The notes beneath the pieces were generated by a model. The model saw only the letters and a program-made list of their open reading frames with translations, had not been told where the DNA came from and did not search any database. Shown here in pieces: positions 1 through 5,417 of a stretch of 14,638 bases of DNA. Location of the stretch: positions 1 to 14,638 of the forward strand of contig DASWYB010000028.1 of NCBI GenBank assembly GCA_036405195.1, written 5' to 3'. Origin of the DNA: DASWYB01 sp036405195. Lineage in GTDB: Bacteria; Patescibacteriota; UBA1384; 2-12-FULL-50-11; DASWYB01. A program made the translations under genes and the position numbers. Position 1 is the stretch's first letter. Every line of letters starts with the position of its first letter.

Positions 1-407
1 GGGTGCACTTCTTCTTTGGTTAGTTTATTAGAAAGTGTGAGGTGAGGATGAAAGGTTTCATGTTGCAGTACGGTACTTTCTGGGTAGAGAGAAAGAGCCG
101 ATTGCACATTGCTCTGCAGTCTGGAAAGTTCCGTGCTCGGCTTGACGTCAGCATAAATAACAGAGTGTTTGTGTTGAAAGACATTTATGCCGGTGAGTTC
201 TATGGGAAAGGGACTCTGTGGTGGAATTTTCTGCTTCAGGTAATCACCTATCAGCCTACTCTCCGATTTTGATTCAAAGCGTGGAACAAGGGTGATATGG
301 GGCCCAATAATACGGTTCTACCGTATAGATCGATATGTTTCCTGAATTTCTGATAGTGCGTTGCTTAAATCGTCGGGCGGTTCAATGGTGAGTAAATAGG
401 TAGCCAC
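1..407 (-). pseudogene. 2H phosphoesterase (LigT / 2'-5' RNA ligase type), nonsense-disrupted and truncated by window edge
   Basis: Read from a GTG at 407, the minus strand gives VATYLLTIEPPDDLSNALSE and onward to YRSIR, then TAG at 318-320. The same frame continues as NRIIGPHITLVPRF and, near the window edge, HPHLTLSN, and is still open at base 1. The two H-x-T motifs (HIT at 291-299, HLT at 36-44) are the paired catalytic signatures of 2H phosphoesterases, which act on 2'-5' linkages or 2',3'-cyclic phosphates. Their spacing and the N-terminal strand-helix pattern fit the family, so the TAG interrupts a single protein before its first catalytic motif. No in-frame ATG follows the stop. The GTG lies 7 bases after the rhomboid stop with no clear ribosome site, so translation would be coupled to rhomboid. 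A base-calling error cannot be excluded. The family call is firm; real inactivation is less certain. Confidence 0.72.
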
Positions 408-414
408 CTTTGGA

Positions 415-1080
415 TTATACTCTGGACGGCCGTAATTGATAAGGCTTTGTGGCCCAGCCAACAACGAGGCCAGTTACGAATCCGGCAATATGAGAAAAGT
501 ATGCCACTCCCCCACCTCCGGCGGCGATATCGTTTATAGATGAGTAGCCACTGAGAAGTTGAAGTGCAAACCAGTAACCTAACATTACAATTGCTGGAAT
601 TTCGATGATTGTGATGAACACAAGGATAAAGACGAGTGTCTGAATCCGGCTATGGGGATGATATACAATGTATGCCCCCATTACTGCTGCGATTGCACCC
701 GAGGCGCCAACGATAGGAATATCTGCGCCTTGCATAAACACGTATTGCGCCAGGGCACCAAGAATGCCTCCCAGGATATAGAATGGTACGTAGAATAAAC
801 TAAGGTGGTCTTCGACGTTGTCACCGAATACCCATAAAAACAGCATGTTTAAGCCAAGGTGGAGAAATCCTCCGTGTAAAAATAACGAGGTAACAAAGGG
901 ATACCAGGTTGCGGGATTCCTATTATCAATTAGGGCTGGAACAAGGCCGTAAGTATGAATGAAAGCGTCGCTTTCGGGGCTTGTGAGTTCCCAATAGAAG
1001 ACCGCTGCATTCAGTATAATTAAAATAATAGTCCACAACGGAAAGTGGTGGCTTGGTTTACTATCTCGTAATGGAATCAT
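415..1080 (-). CDS. Rhomboid family intramembrane serine protease
   Basis: This 221-residue polytopic membrane protein is a rhomboid protease, which cleaves transmembrane segments of substrates inside the membrane. The signature is complete: the HGGFLHLGLNM stretch at residues 69-79 carries the family's conserved His and Asn (H74, N78), the serine sits in GASG (S127), and the catalytic His is in SHIAG (H197). About six hydrophobic segments are visible, starting at residues 15-30. Length matches compact bacterial rhomboids; there is no extra cytosolic domain. The ATG at 1080 has no Shine-Dalgarno site; a -10 box TATACT ends 6 bases upstream, so the mRNA is probably leaderless. The broken 2H phosphoesterase follows as a likely second gene of the transcript. 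The substrate is unknown. Confidence 0.93.
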   Translation of the reverse strand: MIPLRDSKPSHHFPLWTIILIILNAAVFYWELTSPESDAFIHTYGLVPALIDNRNPATWYPFVTSLFLHGGFLHLGLNMLFLWVFGDNVEDHLSLFYVPFYILGGILGALAQYVFMQGADIPIVGASGAIAAVMGAYIVYHPHSRIQTLVFILVFITIIEIPAIVMLGYWFALQLLSGYSSINDIAAGGGGVAYFSHIAGFVTGLVVGWATKPYQLRPSRV

Positions 1081-1086
1081 AGTTGC

Positions 1087-1095
1087 AGTATATCA
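1087..1095 (-). promoter_or_regulatory. Extended -10 promoter of the rhomboid gene (leaderless)
   Basis: On the minus strand TGA is followed by TATACT and then six bases (GCAACT) before the ATG. The TGn-TATAnT pattern is an extended -10 element; no -35 box is seen at 17 bases. A start site about 7 bases past the -10 box falls on the start codon. Confidence 0.6.
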
Positions 1096-1258
1096 ACCTC
1101 ACATTAAGCCTGCTTTGGGTAATATCCCTAAATGTGACTACTTAGCCTATGTGTATTGTCTGCTCTACGAAACTTGACTGTTTAGAGAAAAGTCTAAGGA
1201 GAAAACGTAAGACGCTTTGGGCTTTTCTACTTTGGCTAAAGCCCTCTTCATCAGAATT

Positions 1259-1267
1259 TGGTATACA
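1259..1267 (+). promoter_or_regulatory. Extended -10 promoter of the SDR gene (leaderless)
   Basis: TG-G-TATACA occupies 1259-1267, and the ATG at 1275 follows 7 bases later with no ribosome binding site between. No -35 box is visible. Just upstream, an inverted repeat GGGCTTT (1219-1225) / AAAGCCC (1238-1244) covers the expected -35 region and could be an operator; that role is inference. Confidence 0.55.
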
Positions 1268-1274
1268 GTACAGT

Positions 1275-2126
1275 ATGGATACTTATCGCTTTCCTTCTGG
1301 TGGTGTGCCACGCCAGCAGCAAGATTGGCCTGGGCATGAATCGTCTCTTACTCCCCTCGCCGATCACGGCGAGACTAGTTATGTTGGCTCAGGAAAATTA
1401 GTTGGTAAAAAAGCCCTTATTACTGGAGGAGACAGCGGAATTGGCCGGGCCGTTGCACTTGCGTTTGCCCGTGAAGGCGCCGATGTTGCGATTGTTTACT
1501 TTAACGAGCTCAACGATGCGAAGCGCACCGTCGAAATAATCACTGAAGCGGGCCAGAAGGGCTATATGTATGAAGGCGATGTATCTGAGTACTCAGTATG
1601 TCGTAATCTTGTAAAGCAGGCTGTTAATGATTTAGGCGGCCTTGATATTTTGGTGAACAACGCAGCGTATCAACAGGAGCAACCTTCATTTCTCAATATT
1701 ACCCCTGAACAGCTCGAGCGGACATTTAAAACGAATATTTTTGGCTATATATGGATGGCGCAAGCCGTTCTTCCTTCTTTTGCATCGGGCGGGGTAATTA
1801 TTAATACAGGCTCAGTAACGGCCATGGAGGGAAGTAGTTCGCTGATTGACTATGCCTCGACCAAAGGAGCTATCCATGCTTTTACAAAATCACTCGCCAA
1901 AGCTGTCTCGAGCCAAGGTATACGAGTGAACTGTGTGGCTCCAGGTCCTGTGTGGACACCTCTTATTCCGTCTACTCTCTTGCCTGATCACGTAGAGAAG
2001 TTTGGAAGTGATACGCTTTGGAAGCGTCCCGCTATGCCGGCCGAGCTAGCGCCAACGTACGTTTTTTTGGCGTCGGAAGAATCAAGCTATTACACAGGAA
2101 AAGTTTTCGATCCAACAGGCAATTAG
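1275..2126 (+). CDS. Short-chain dehydrogenase/reductase (classical SDR, YghA/YhxC-like)
   Basis: This is a 283-residue NAD(P)-dependent oxidoreductase. The N-terminal tail (PGHESSLTPLADHGETSY) is typical of the YghA/YhxC branch of SDRs. The cofactor glycine motif TGGDSGIG is at residues 50-57, the NNA motif at 128-130, the catalytic Ser at 180 (NTGS) and the YxxxK pair at Y193/K197. The C-terminus ends at DPTGN, a few residues shorter than common homologues. The frame is open back to an ATG at 1149, but the family's N-terminus begins at the ATG at 1275, where an extended -10 box also sits, so the extra 42 residues are rejected. The DUF2795 gene follows 24 bases later and is probably cotranscribed. 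Members of this branch are often stress-induced; the substrate cannot be told from sequence. Confidence 0.92.
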   Translation: MDTYRFPSGGVPRQQQDWPGHESSLTPLADHGETSYVGSGKLVGKKALITGGDSGIGRAVALAFAREGADVAIVYFNELNDAKRTVEIITEAGQKGYMYEGDVSEYSVCRNLVKQAVNDLGGLDILVNNAAYQQEQPSFLNITPEQLERTFKTNIFGYIWMAQAVLPSFASGGVIINTGSVTAMEGSSSLIDYASTKGAIHAFTKSLAKAVSSQGIRVNCVAPGPVWTPLIPSTLLPDHVEKFGSDTLWKRPAMPAELAPTYVFLASEESSYYTGKVFDPTGN

Positions 2127-2150
2127 TCTGTTATCGAGAAAGGCGTGTCT

Positions 2151-2375
2151 ATGCCACGAGGGGTTGGTGGAAAAGGGCCGGCTAATATAATGAGACATCT
2201 TAAAGGGGTACACTTTCCGGCGACTCGCCAGGACTTAATTGAACATGTGGAATCAAAAGATGGCCAAGAAGGCTATCCCGATACGGCGAAAGTTCTTGAG
2301 GTCATTCTTTCATTGCCCGATGAACAGTTCTCTTCGATGTCAGAAGTTATGCACCATACCCGCAGCCCAAAGTAG
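2151..2375 (+). CDS. DUF2795 family small protein
   Basis: The 74-residue product contains MRHLKGVHFPATRQDLIEHV, then a Gly/Tyr/Pro stretch and a helix ending LSLPDEQFSSMSEV. This pattern, a short helical fold where residues around FPA precede two helices, matches DUF2795, a family with no established biochemical function. An in-frame GTG lies at 2145, but AAAGG at 2139-2143 is correctly spaced (7 bases) for the ATG at 2151, which is preferred. It lies 24 bases after the SDR stop and probably shares its mRNA. The stop codon is TAG, which shows TAG still terminates in this genome. The next gene has its own promoter starting 7 bases beyond this stop. Confidence 0.8.
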   Translation: MPRGVGGKGPANIMRHLKGVHFPATRQDLIEHVESKDGQEGYPDTAKVLEVILSLPDEQFSSMSEVMHHTRSPK

Positions 2376-2381
2376 CATTTC

Positions 2382-2390
2382 TGGTATAAT
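2382..2390 (+). promoter_or_regulatory. Extended -10 promoter for the 157-residue helical protein
   Basis: TG-G-TATAAT at 2382-2390 is a full-consensus extended -10 element. No -35 box is found at the normal distance. The expected start near 2397 leaves a short leader with AAAGGA at 2403-2408 and the ATG at 2414. Confidence 0.7.
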
Positions 2391-2413
2391 AGACATATAA
2401 CGAAAGGATTCTG

Positions 2414-2887
2414 ATGAATGAATTTACCGCTAAAAAATTAGGCGAAGTGCTCGCCTTTTGCCGCGTGGGAGCCGAAACAATTGAAAAAGGGCATGAGGGT
2501 TTTGTTAAGGTTGCTGATGTTGAAAAACTCGAAAAGACCATTTCTCAGCTCAATAACCATGCCGATATGATTATTGACTTTGCCGATAAAGCTGGCATGA
2601 AAGAAGTTACTCTCACCAAATGCGAAGGAACTAGCAACAAGCTCCGCGCCATGCGTGATATGTACGTTGGCGAAGAATGGGATAATGCGGCGGAGCTTTT
2701 AGAATGGAAAGGCTTTTTTGAAGGAGCGGCAATTGTGCACTGGGCACTTGTTGAAGGAGCTGCGAAGTCACTTGATTTAGCTGAGCTGGCTGATTTAGCT
2801 GATGACGCTCAAGACAAACATGAAGACCTTTTGGAATTTGTAAGCAAGTCGCTCGAAAAGATTGGGAGCGAAAAAGCCAAGGCGTAA
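2414..2887 (+). CDS. Uncharacterised all-helical protein, possibly a four-helix ferritin-like bundle
   Basis: The 157-residue product is not assigned to a named family. It is rich in Ala, Glu, Lys and Leu, has no signal peptide or membrane segment, and reads as four helices: about 5-30, 36-61, 92-120 and 121-150. Helices 2 and 4 look alike: VEKLEKTISQLNNHADM (36-52) and LAELADLADDAQDKHEDL (122-139) share Leu, His (49 and 136) and Asp in register. This hints at an internal duplication of a helical hairpin, as in ferritin-like folds. Acidic residues and His are available in helices 1 and 3 (AETIEKGH, EGAAIVHW), but a complete ExxH metal site is not clear. It has its own strong promoter and ribosome site and ends at the shared terminator, so it is a real single gene. 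Function unknown. Confidence 0.85.
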   Translation: MNEFTAKKLGEVLAFCRVGAETIEKGHEGFVKVADVEKLEKTISQLNNHADMIIDFADKAGMKEVTLTKCEGTSNKLRAMRDMYVGEEWDNAAELLEWKGFFEGAAIVHWALVEGAAKSLDLAELADLADDAQDKHEDLLEFVSKSLEKIGSEKAKA

Positions 2888-2889
2888 GC

Positions 2890-2922
2890 AAAAATACCCG
2901 CTTCTCGGAAGCGGGTATTTTT
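2890..2922. terminator. Bidirectional terminator between the helical protein gene and the CDF transporter
   Basis: A perfect 15-bp stem (2890-2904 with 2908-2922) with loop TCG has an A-run on its left and T-run on its right, so it serves both converging transcripts. The CDF stop codon lies in the T-run at 2921-2923. Confidence 0.9.
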
Positions 2923-3841
2923 AAAGTTCTTCGTCCGGGCTCTCAAGTTCTACTTGAATATGTTTCACGCTCGGGATTCGCTGTTTGATGCGGTGCTTAA
3001 CAGCGTCCGTCAGTTGTTCAATTTGGTCGGTGGTGAGGTTATCTTTAACGTGGATTTCGAGGTTCACAAGCAGTCGCTCGGTCCCGAGATACATGGTCCG
3101 GAGATCAAGGATGTGTTGCACCCCTTTAATACTTAAAGCACTCTCACGGATTTTTTCTTCTAGTTCCGGTGACGCAGCTCGGCCGACTAAAAGATCTTTC
3201 ACTTCGAGGATTAAGAAAAACGAGAGAACCGCAATCAGTACGCCGATCAGCATAGCCCCCACACTATCGAACCGAGAATTCCCCGTTATGGCAAATAGCC
3301 CCAGTGAGAGAAATCCAAACAAAGCTGCTAAAGCTCCCATACTATCGAGAATAAAGGTGGCTTTGGTCTCTATAAGGTCAGAATATTGAAAAGTTTTCCA
3401 AAGCTTTTGTCTTGGATGGAAGGCGTGAAGGCGTTGGTAGCTTAGATAGCAAGCATATGCGTTTGTGGCTAAGCCAATGAGTAAGACGCCTAGTGCGAGC
3501 GGTGTTTTGTCTATTGGTTCGGGATGAAAGAAACGGTTAAGGCCAAAGTAAAACGACAAACCGGCAGTCAGCGTCAGCATCATAATCCCCGACATCAATG
3601 TCCAAAAGTAAATTTCTCGGCCGTAGCCAAACCGGTGACTTTTGTTTGCACGACGTCGTGATTGCTTTAAACCAATAAGTAGCAACCCAGAAGTAAGGAG
3701 ATCTGCCAGCCCTTGAAGCGCCTCTGATGCCATCACCACGCTGCCGCTCACAACGGCGATGAATGTATTTAATAGTACATCCGAAAGGTCGACGACAAAC
3801 GAAGTCAGGACTACCCGTCGCGAAGAAACTGGTTTTTGCAT
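2921..3841 (-). CDS. Cation diffusion facilitator family transporter, ZNT9-like branch
   Basis: The 306-residue protein has about six membrane segments (roughly residues 12-30, 36-58, 80-100, 115-133, 163-185, 193-215) and a ferredoxin-like cytosolic domain (about 225-302). CDF proteins export divalent metals such as Zn, Mn or Fe in exchange for protons. The stretch HRFGYGREIYFW (69-80) after TM2 resembles the SLC30A9/ZNT9-type clade. The usual transport-site residues are only partly kept: in TM2, E40 and D47 are present but the His or Asp expected four before D47 is Q43; in TM5, D166 is present but the residue four before it is T162 rather than His. Substrate, or even transport activity, is therefore uncertain. 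The start is leaderless: TGT-TAGAGT ends 6 bases before the ATG. Confidence 0.9.
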   Translation of the reverse strand: MQKPVSSRRVVLTSFVVDLSDVLLNTFIAVVSGSVVMASEALQGLADLLTSGLLLIGLKQSRRRANKSHRFGYGREIYFWTLMSGIMMLTLTAGLSFYFGLNRFFHPEPIDKTPLALGVLLIGLATNAYACYLSYQRLHAFHPRQKLWKTFQYSDLIETKATFILDSMGALAALFGFLSLGLFAITGNSRFDSVGAMLIGVLIAVLSFFLILEVKDLLVGRAASPELEEKIRESALSIKGVQHILDLRTMYLGTERLLVNLEIHVKDNLTTDQIEQLTDAVKHRIKQRIPSVKHIQVELESPDEEL

Positions 3842-3847
3842 ATCCTC

Positions 3848-3856
3848 ACTCTAACA
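3848..3856 (-). promoter_or_regulatory. Extended -10-like promoter of the CDF gene (leaderless)
   Basis: On the minus strand TGT is followed by TAGAGT, then GAGGAT, then the ATG. TAGAGT is a weaker -10 box than its counterparts. GAGGA could be read as a ribosome site, but it lies only 1 base from the ATG, too close to work well. Confidence 0.4.
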
Positions 3857-3887
3857 CACCCAAAGTGTTTTTATGATGGTTTCTGTA

Positions 3888-4232
3888 CTAGAAGCTAATG
3901 CCTTTATCCTTAAACCATCGTTCATCTTCTTGAGCGGCTTTTTGGGTCGACTTTAACACGTCGATATTGTAGTGCTTTGCAATTCTCGTCACAGCGTAGG
4001 TTATGTCAGCAAGTTCGTCGGCAATATCGTCGGTGTTTTGAGAATATTTATCGCTATACTGCTCGCGATTTTTAAAATAGTAGCCTTCTTTTGTCATGAC
4101 TAACGCAGCGAGTTCCCCTACCTGTTTAGTGAGCTCTATAATGGCACCTTCGACACCCCACGGCCGTCCTTCAATTTTTTCAAATCGTTTTATGCGAGCT
4201 AGATTCAGATCAAAAATGTCTTCTTGATTCAT
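3888..4232 (-). CDS. MazG-like nucleotide pyrophosphohydrolase
   Basis: The 114-residue product resembles small MazG-type all-alpha NTP pyrophosphohydrolases, which hydrolyse (d)NTPs to monophosphates with Mg2+. The second metal motif is present as ELAD (E73, D76). The first, normally ExxE, reads QVGE (Q37, E40), and the gap between motifs (about 32 residues) is longer than usual because of an inserted YYFKNREQYSDKYSQNTDD stretch. Residues 20-27 (IEGRPWGVEG) fit the N-terminal part of this subgroup. The frame could begin at TTG 4238, but AGGAG lies 8 bases before the ATG at 4232, which is preferred. The gene starts only 29 bases after the tRNA-Arg CCA end with no terminator between, so it is probably cut from a common tRNA-mRNA transcript. 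Confidence 0.75.
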   Translation of the reverse strand: MNQEDIFDLNLARIKRFEKIEGRPWGVEGAIIELTKQVGELAALVMTKEGYYFKNREQYSDKYSQNTDDIADELADITYAVTRIAKHYNIDVLKSTQKAAQEDERWFKDKGISF

Positions 4233-4261
4233 AATCAAGTCTCCTGTGATTTAGTTCGTTA

Positions 4262-4337
4262 TGGCGCGCCCGGAGGGATTCGGACCCCCGACCTTCTGGA
4301 CCGGAACCAGACGCTCTATCCCCTGAGCTACGGGCGC
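4262..4337 (-). tRNA. tRNA-Arg (anticodon CCG)
   Basis: The 76-base cloverleaf is complete. Acceptor GCGCCCG pairs with CGGGCGC, the D stem is GCTC/GAGC, the anticodon stem TCTGG/CCAGA encloses loop TTCCGGT (anticodon CCG, reads CGG), the variable loop is AGGTC, and the T stem is GGGGG/CCCTC with one G-U pair. Discriminator is G73 and CCA is encoded (4262-4264). The T loop reads TCCGAAT, so position 55, nearly always U (pseudouridine), is C here. The mature 5' end is only 8 bases past the -10 box that overlaps the NUDIX stop codon, so the primary transcript has almost no 5' leader. The MazG-like gene follows 29 bases later. Confidence 0.95.
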
Positions 4338-4345
4338 ATGTTTGT

Positions 4346-4351
4346 ATTATA
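4346..4351 (-). promoter_or_regulatory. -10 box of the tRNA-Arg gene, overlapping the NUDIX stop codon
   Basis: TATAAT on the minus strand shares bases with the TAA stop (4347-4349) of the NUDIX gene. Its predicted start site (about 4339) is within a few bases of the mature tRNA 5' end. No -35 box is seen at 16-18 bases. Confidence 0.55.
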
Positions 4352-4769
4352 GCTTATTCGTCTTGCTTAATAATTCTATTAATTGCTCTTTCCCTTCAAG
4401 TGGAAAGAGATTTGATAGTGAGGCCATATTATTTAGAGGAACCCAACGCAGAATGTATTGATTGTTGGCAGTCATGTTGTCTCTCTCTTCTCCACCGAGG
4501 GCCAGTTCTCCAGTAAACTCCTTAACTAAAAAGTAGTATTCATGATCGCTACCGTTATTTAACTCGAATATTAGTTCTGCTTGTAATATCCTGAGTGATG
4601 TTTCTTCATGCGCTTCCCGCTTCACGGCTTCTTCGGGCGTTTCCCCTACTTCAATCCGGCCTCCAGGAAATACGAAATAATGGTTATCGCTCTTAATCCG
4701 CTCCATTAGTAAAATGCGATCTTGGTCTACAAATATTGCAACGGCACGAAAAGGTTTTTTGAGCGACAT
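4347..4769 (-). CDS. NUDIX hydrolase
   Basis: The 140-residue protein is a single NUDIX domain, which cleaves nucleoside diphosphates linked to another group using Mg2+. The NUDIX box starts at G37 (GRIEVGE), followed by seven residues and REAHEETSL (51-59). It matches GX5EX7REUXEEXGU except that the final Gly is Ser58, a change often tolerated. The N-terminal strands (FRAVAIFVDQDRILLMERI) and FVFPGGR are typical. The C-terminal half has WVPLNNM and FPLEGKEQL, without features that fix a substrate. The ATG at 4769 has no Shine-Dalgarno site; TATAAT lies 6 bases upstream, so the mRNA is probably leaderless. No terminator separates it from the downstream tRNA gene. Confidence 0.93.
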   Translation of the reverse strand: MSLKKPFRAVAIFVDQDRILLMERIKSDNHYFVFPGGRIEVGETPEEAVKREAHEETSLRILQAELIFELNNGSDHEYYFLVKEFTGELALGGEERDNMTANNQYILRWVPLNNMASLSNLFPLEGKEQLIELLSKTNKL

Positions 4770-4775
4770 ACTGTT

Positions 4776-4781
4776 ATTATA
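4776..4781 (-). promoter_or_regulatory. -10 box of the NUDIX gene (leaderless)
   Basis: A consensus TATAAT on the minus strand is followed by AACAGT and the ATG. Neither a -35 box nor a TGn extension is present, and there is no ribosome binding site. Confidence 0.6.
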
Positions 4782-4826
4782 CCTGCTAAGTCAATTGATT
4801 ATTATTTGGAATGTTTTCAAAATCCC

Positions 4827-4855
4827 TTGACGCGACTTTTGAAAGCCTTTAGAAT
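4827..4855 (+). promoter_or_regulatory. Sigma-70-type promoter of the structured RNA
   Basis: TTGACG (4827-4832), a spacer of exactly 17 bases, and TAGAAT (4850-4855) form one of the best promoters in the window. Transcription should start near 4862 on the plus strand. Confidence 0.8.
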
Positions 4856-4861
4856 GGTGGT

Positions 4862-4982
4862 GTTCGCTTGGCATATACCCAGTGGATTGACCTTCTAGAC
4901 GGGCTGAATCTGTCCGGAGGTCAATGCACTCGCTCAATGGGGAGTGTTGTGTATGGCCCAACGGACAGCTTGTCCGTTTTTT
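4862..4982 (+). ncRNA. Structured RNA with a three-way junction and intrinsic terminator: small RNA or leader attenuator
   Basis: The segment between a strong promoter and a terminator folds neatly. P1 pairs 4870-4878 with 4949-4958 (nine pairs, one bulged G). Inside it, P2 pairs ATTGACCT (4886-4893) with AGGTCAAT (4918-4925), topped by GACGG (4898-4902) with CTGTC (4910-4914). P3 pairs CACTC (4927-4931) with GAGTG (4942-4946). A single-stranded CCAGTGG lies between P1 and P2. The terminator stem follows at 4961-4977. CTGTCCG (4910-4916), inside the P2 arm, is exactly complementary to CGGACAG (4962-4968), the left side of the terminator, so an alternative antiterminator fold is possible. It does not match 5S, SRP, 6S, tmRNA, RNase P or the common riboswitch signatures that I can recognise. 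It could be a stand-alone RNA of about 120 bases or a switch for the ORF at 5002. Confidence 0.65.
4961..4982 (+). terminator. Intrinsic terminator of the structured RNA
   Basis: ACGGACA, loop GCT, and TGTCCGT form a perfect 7-bp stem directly followed by a run of T to 4982. The left arm can instead pair with 4910-4916. Confidence 0.88.
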
Positions 4983-5001
4983 CATTTCTTCGGAGATGGA
5001 G

Positions 5002-5262
5002 ATGCAGAGAGAGGATATGCACGAAGATCACACTGGTATCCCGTCCTACCTGATGGGGCATCGCCCTTCCCCGCCTTCTGCTCTGTCTTCGACGGAGTTG
5101 TGTCGTCGCCGTTCGGCAGGTATTCCTGCTCACGTTGCGTTCATGATGGACGCTGAAGCGGGTGCTCGCGCGAGCGCCGCACTCGCGTCACGTCATCCGA
5201 AGGCACTTCGTGCCTCTGGGTTCACTCCCGATGCATGCCTAAGGGCTCACACCTACGGGTAG
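5002..5262 (+). CDS. Possible small GC-rich ORF of unknown function
   Basis: From the ATG at 5002 (GGAG 6 bases upstream, another in-frame ATG at 4996) the frame gives 86 residues ending HTYG. It begins MQREDMHEDHTGIPSYLMG and has a Ser/Pro stretch, CRRRSAGIPAHVAFMMD, and an Ala/Arg-rich end. No family is recognised. Against coding: the region is more GC-rich than its neighbours, other frames are also open across it, and it holds small palindromes (GCTCGCGCGAGC near 5166, GGCAC TTC GTGCC near 5203). For coding: a plausible ribosome site, and a position between an attenuator-like RNA and a hairpin. The whole stretch 4996-5300 could instead be non-coding RNA. Low confidence. Confidence 0.3.
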   Translation: MQREDMHEDHTGIPSYLMGHRPSPPSALSSTELCRRRSAGIPAHVAFMMDAEAGARASAALASRHPKALRASGFTPDACLRAHTYG

Positions 5263-5305
5263 TGTCCATCGCTCTTCATTCCCGGGGTTTTGCCCCTTGT
5301 TCCCC

Positions 5306-5340
5306 GCCTCCGCCGTTTACGGCGGGGGCTCCTTTTATAT
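5306..5340 (+). terminator. Probable terminator after the GC-rich ORF
   Basis: GCCTCCGCCG (5306-5315), loop TTTA and CGGCGGGGGC (5320-5329) form a 10-bp stem with one T-G pair, followed after CTCC-like bases by TTTTATATTTT. The T-run is slightly displaced, so strength is uncertain. Confidence 0.6.
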
Positions 5341-5346
5341 TTTCCT

Positions 5347-5392
5347 TAAAAACAAATAACTGGCGGCCGAGAAAAGTCCCAGGCCACCAGTT
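5347..5392 (-). terminator. Terminator of the 192-residue orphan gene
   Basis: On the minus strand AACTGGTGGCC (5382-5392) pairs with GGCCGCCAGTT (5358-5368), 11 pairs with one T-G, followed by ATTTGTTTTT. Confidence 0.78.
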
Positions 5393-5417
5393 AAATGGAG
5401 AGAGCGTCGCGTGTCGA

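Noticed and set aside
42..272. Plus-strand ORF of 76 residues at the left edge
   Set aside because: It is the antisense shadow of the disrupted 2H phosphoesterase, whose conserved motifs lie on the minus strand.
318..320. TAG recoded as an amino acid
   Set aside because: SDR and DUF2795 genes end at TAG where their families end, so TAG is a normal stop here. A one-off readthrough remains possible.
1149..1274. N-terminal extension of the SDR gene from an upstream ATG
   Set aside because: The added 42 residues do not resemble the family, no ribosome site precedes that ATG, and the family's N-terminus and a -10 box point to ATG 1275.
4862..4982. 5S rRNA, SRP RNA or a known riboswitch
   Set aside because: Size and three-way junction invite 5S, but its conserved sequences are absent; the SRP GGAAGG..AGCAGCC-type tip and the purine, TPP and glycine riboswitch cores are also absent by eye. 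A covariance search was not possible.
5002..5262. Resemblance of IPAHVAFMMD in the GC-rich ORF to the start of isoprenyl (undecaprenyl) diphosphate synthase
   Set aside because: Only about ten residues match; the following GNGRWA-type motif is absent, the ORF is far too short, and the frame may not be coding.
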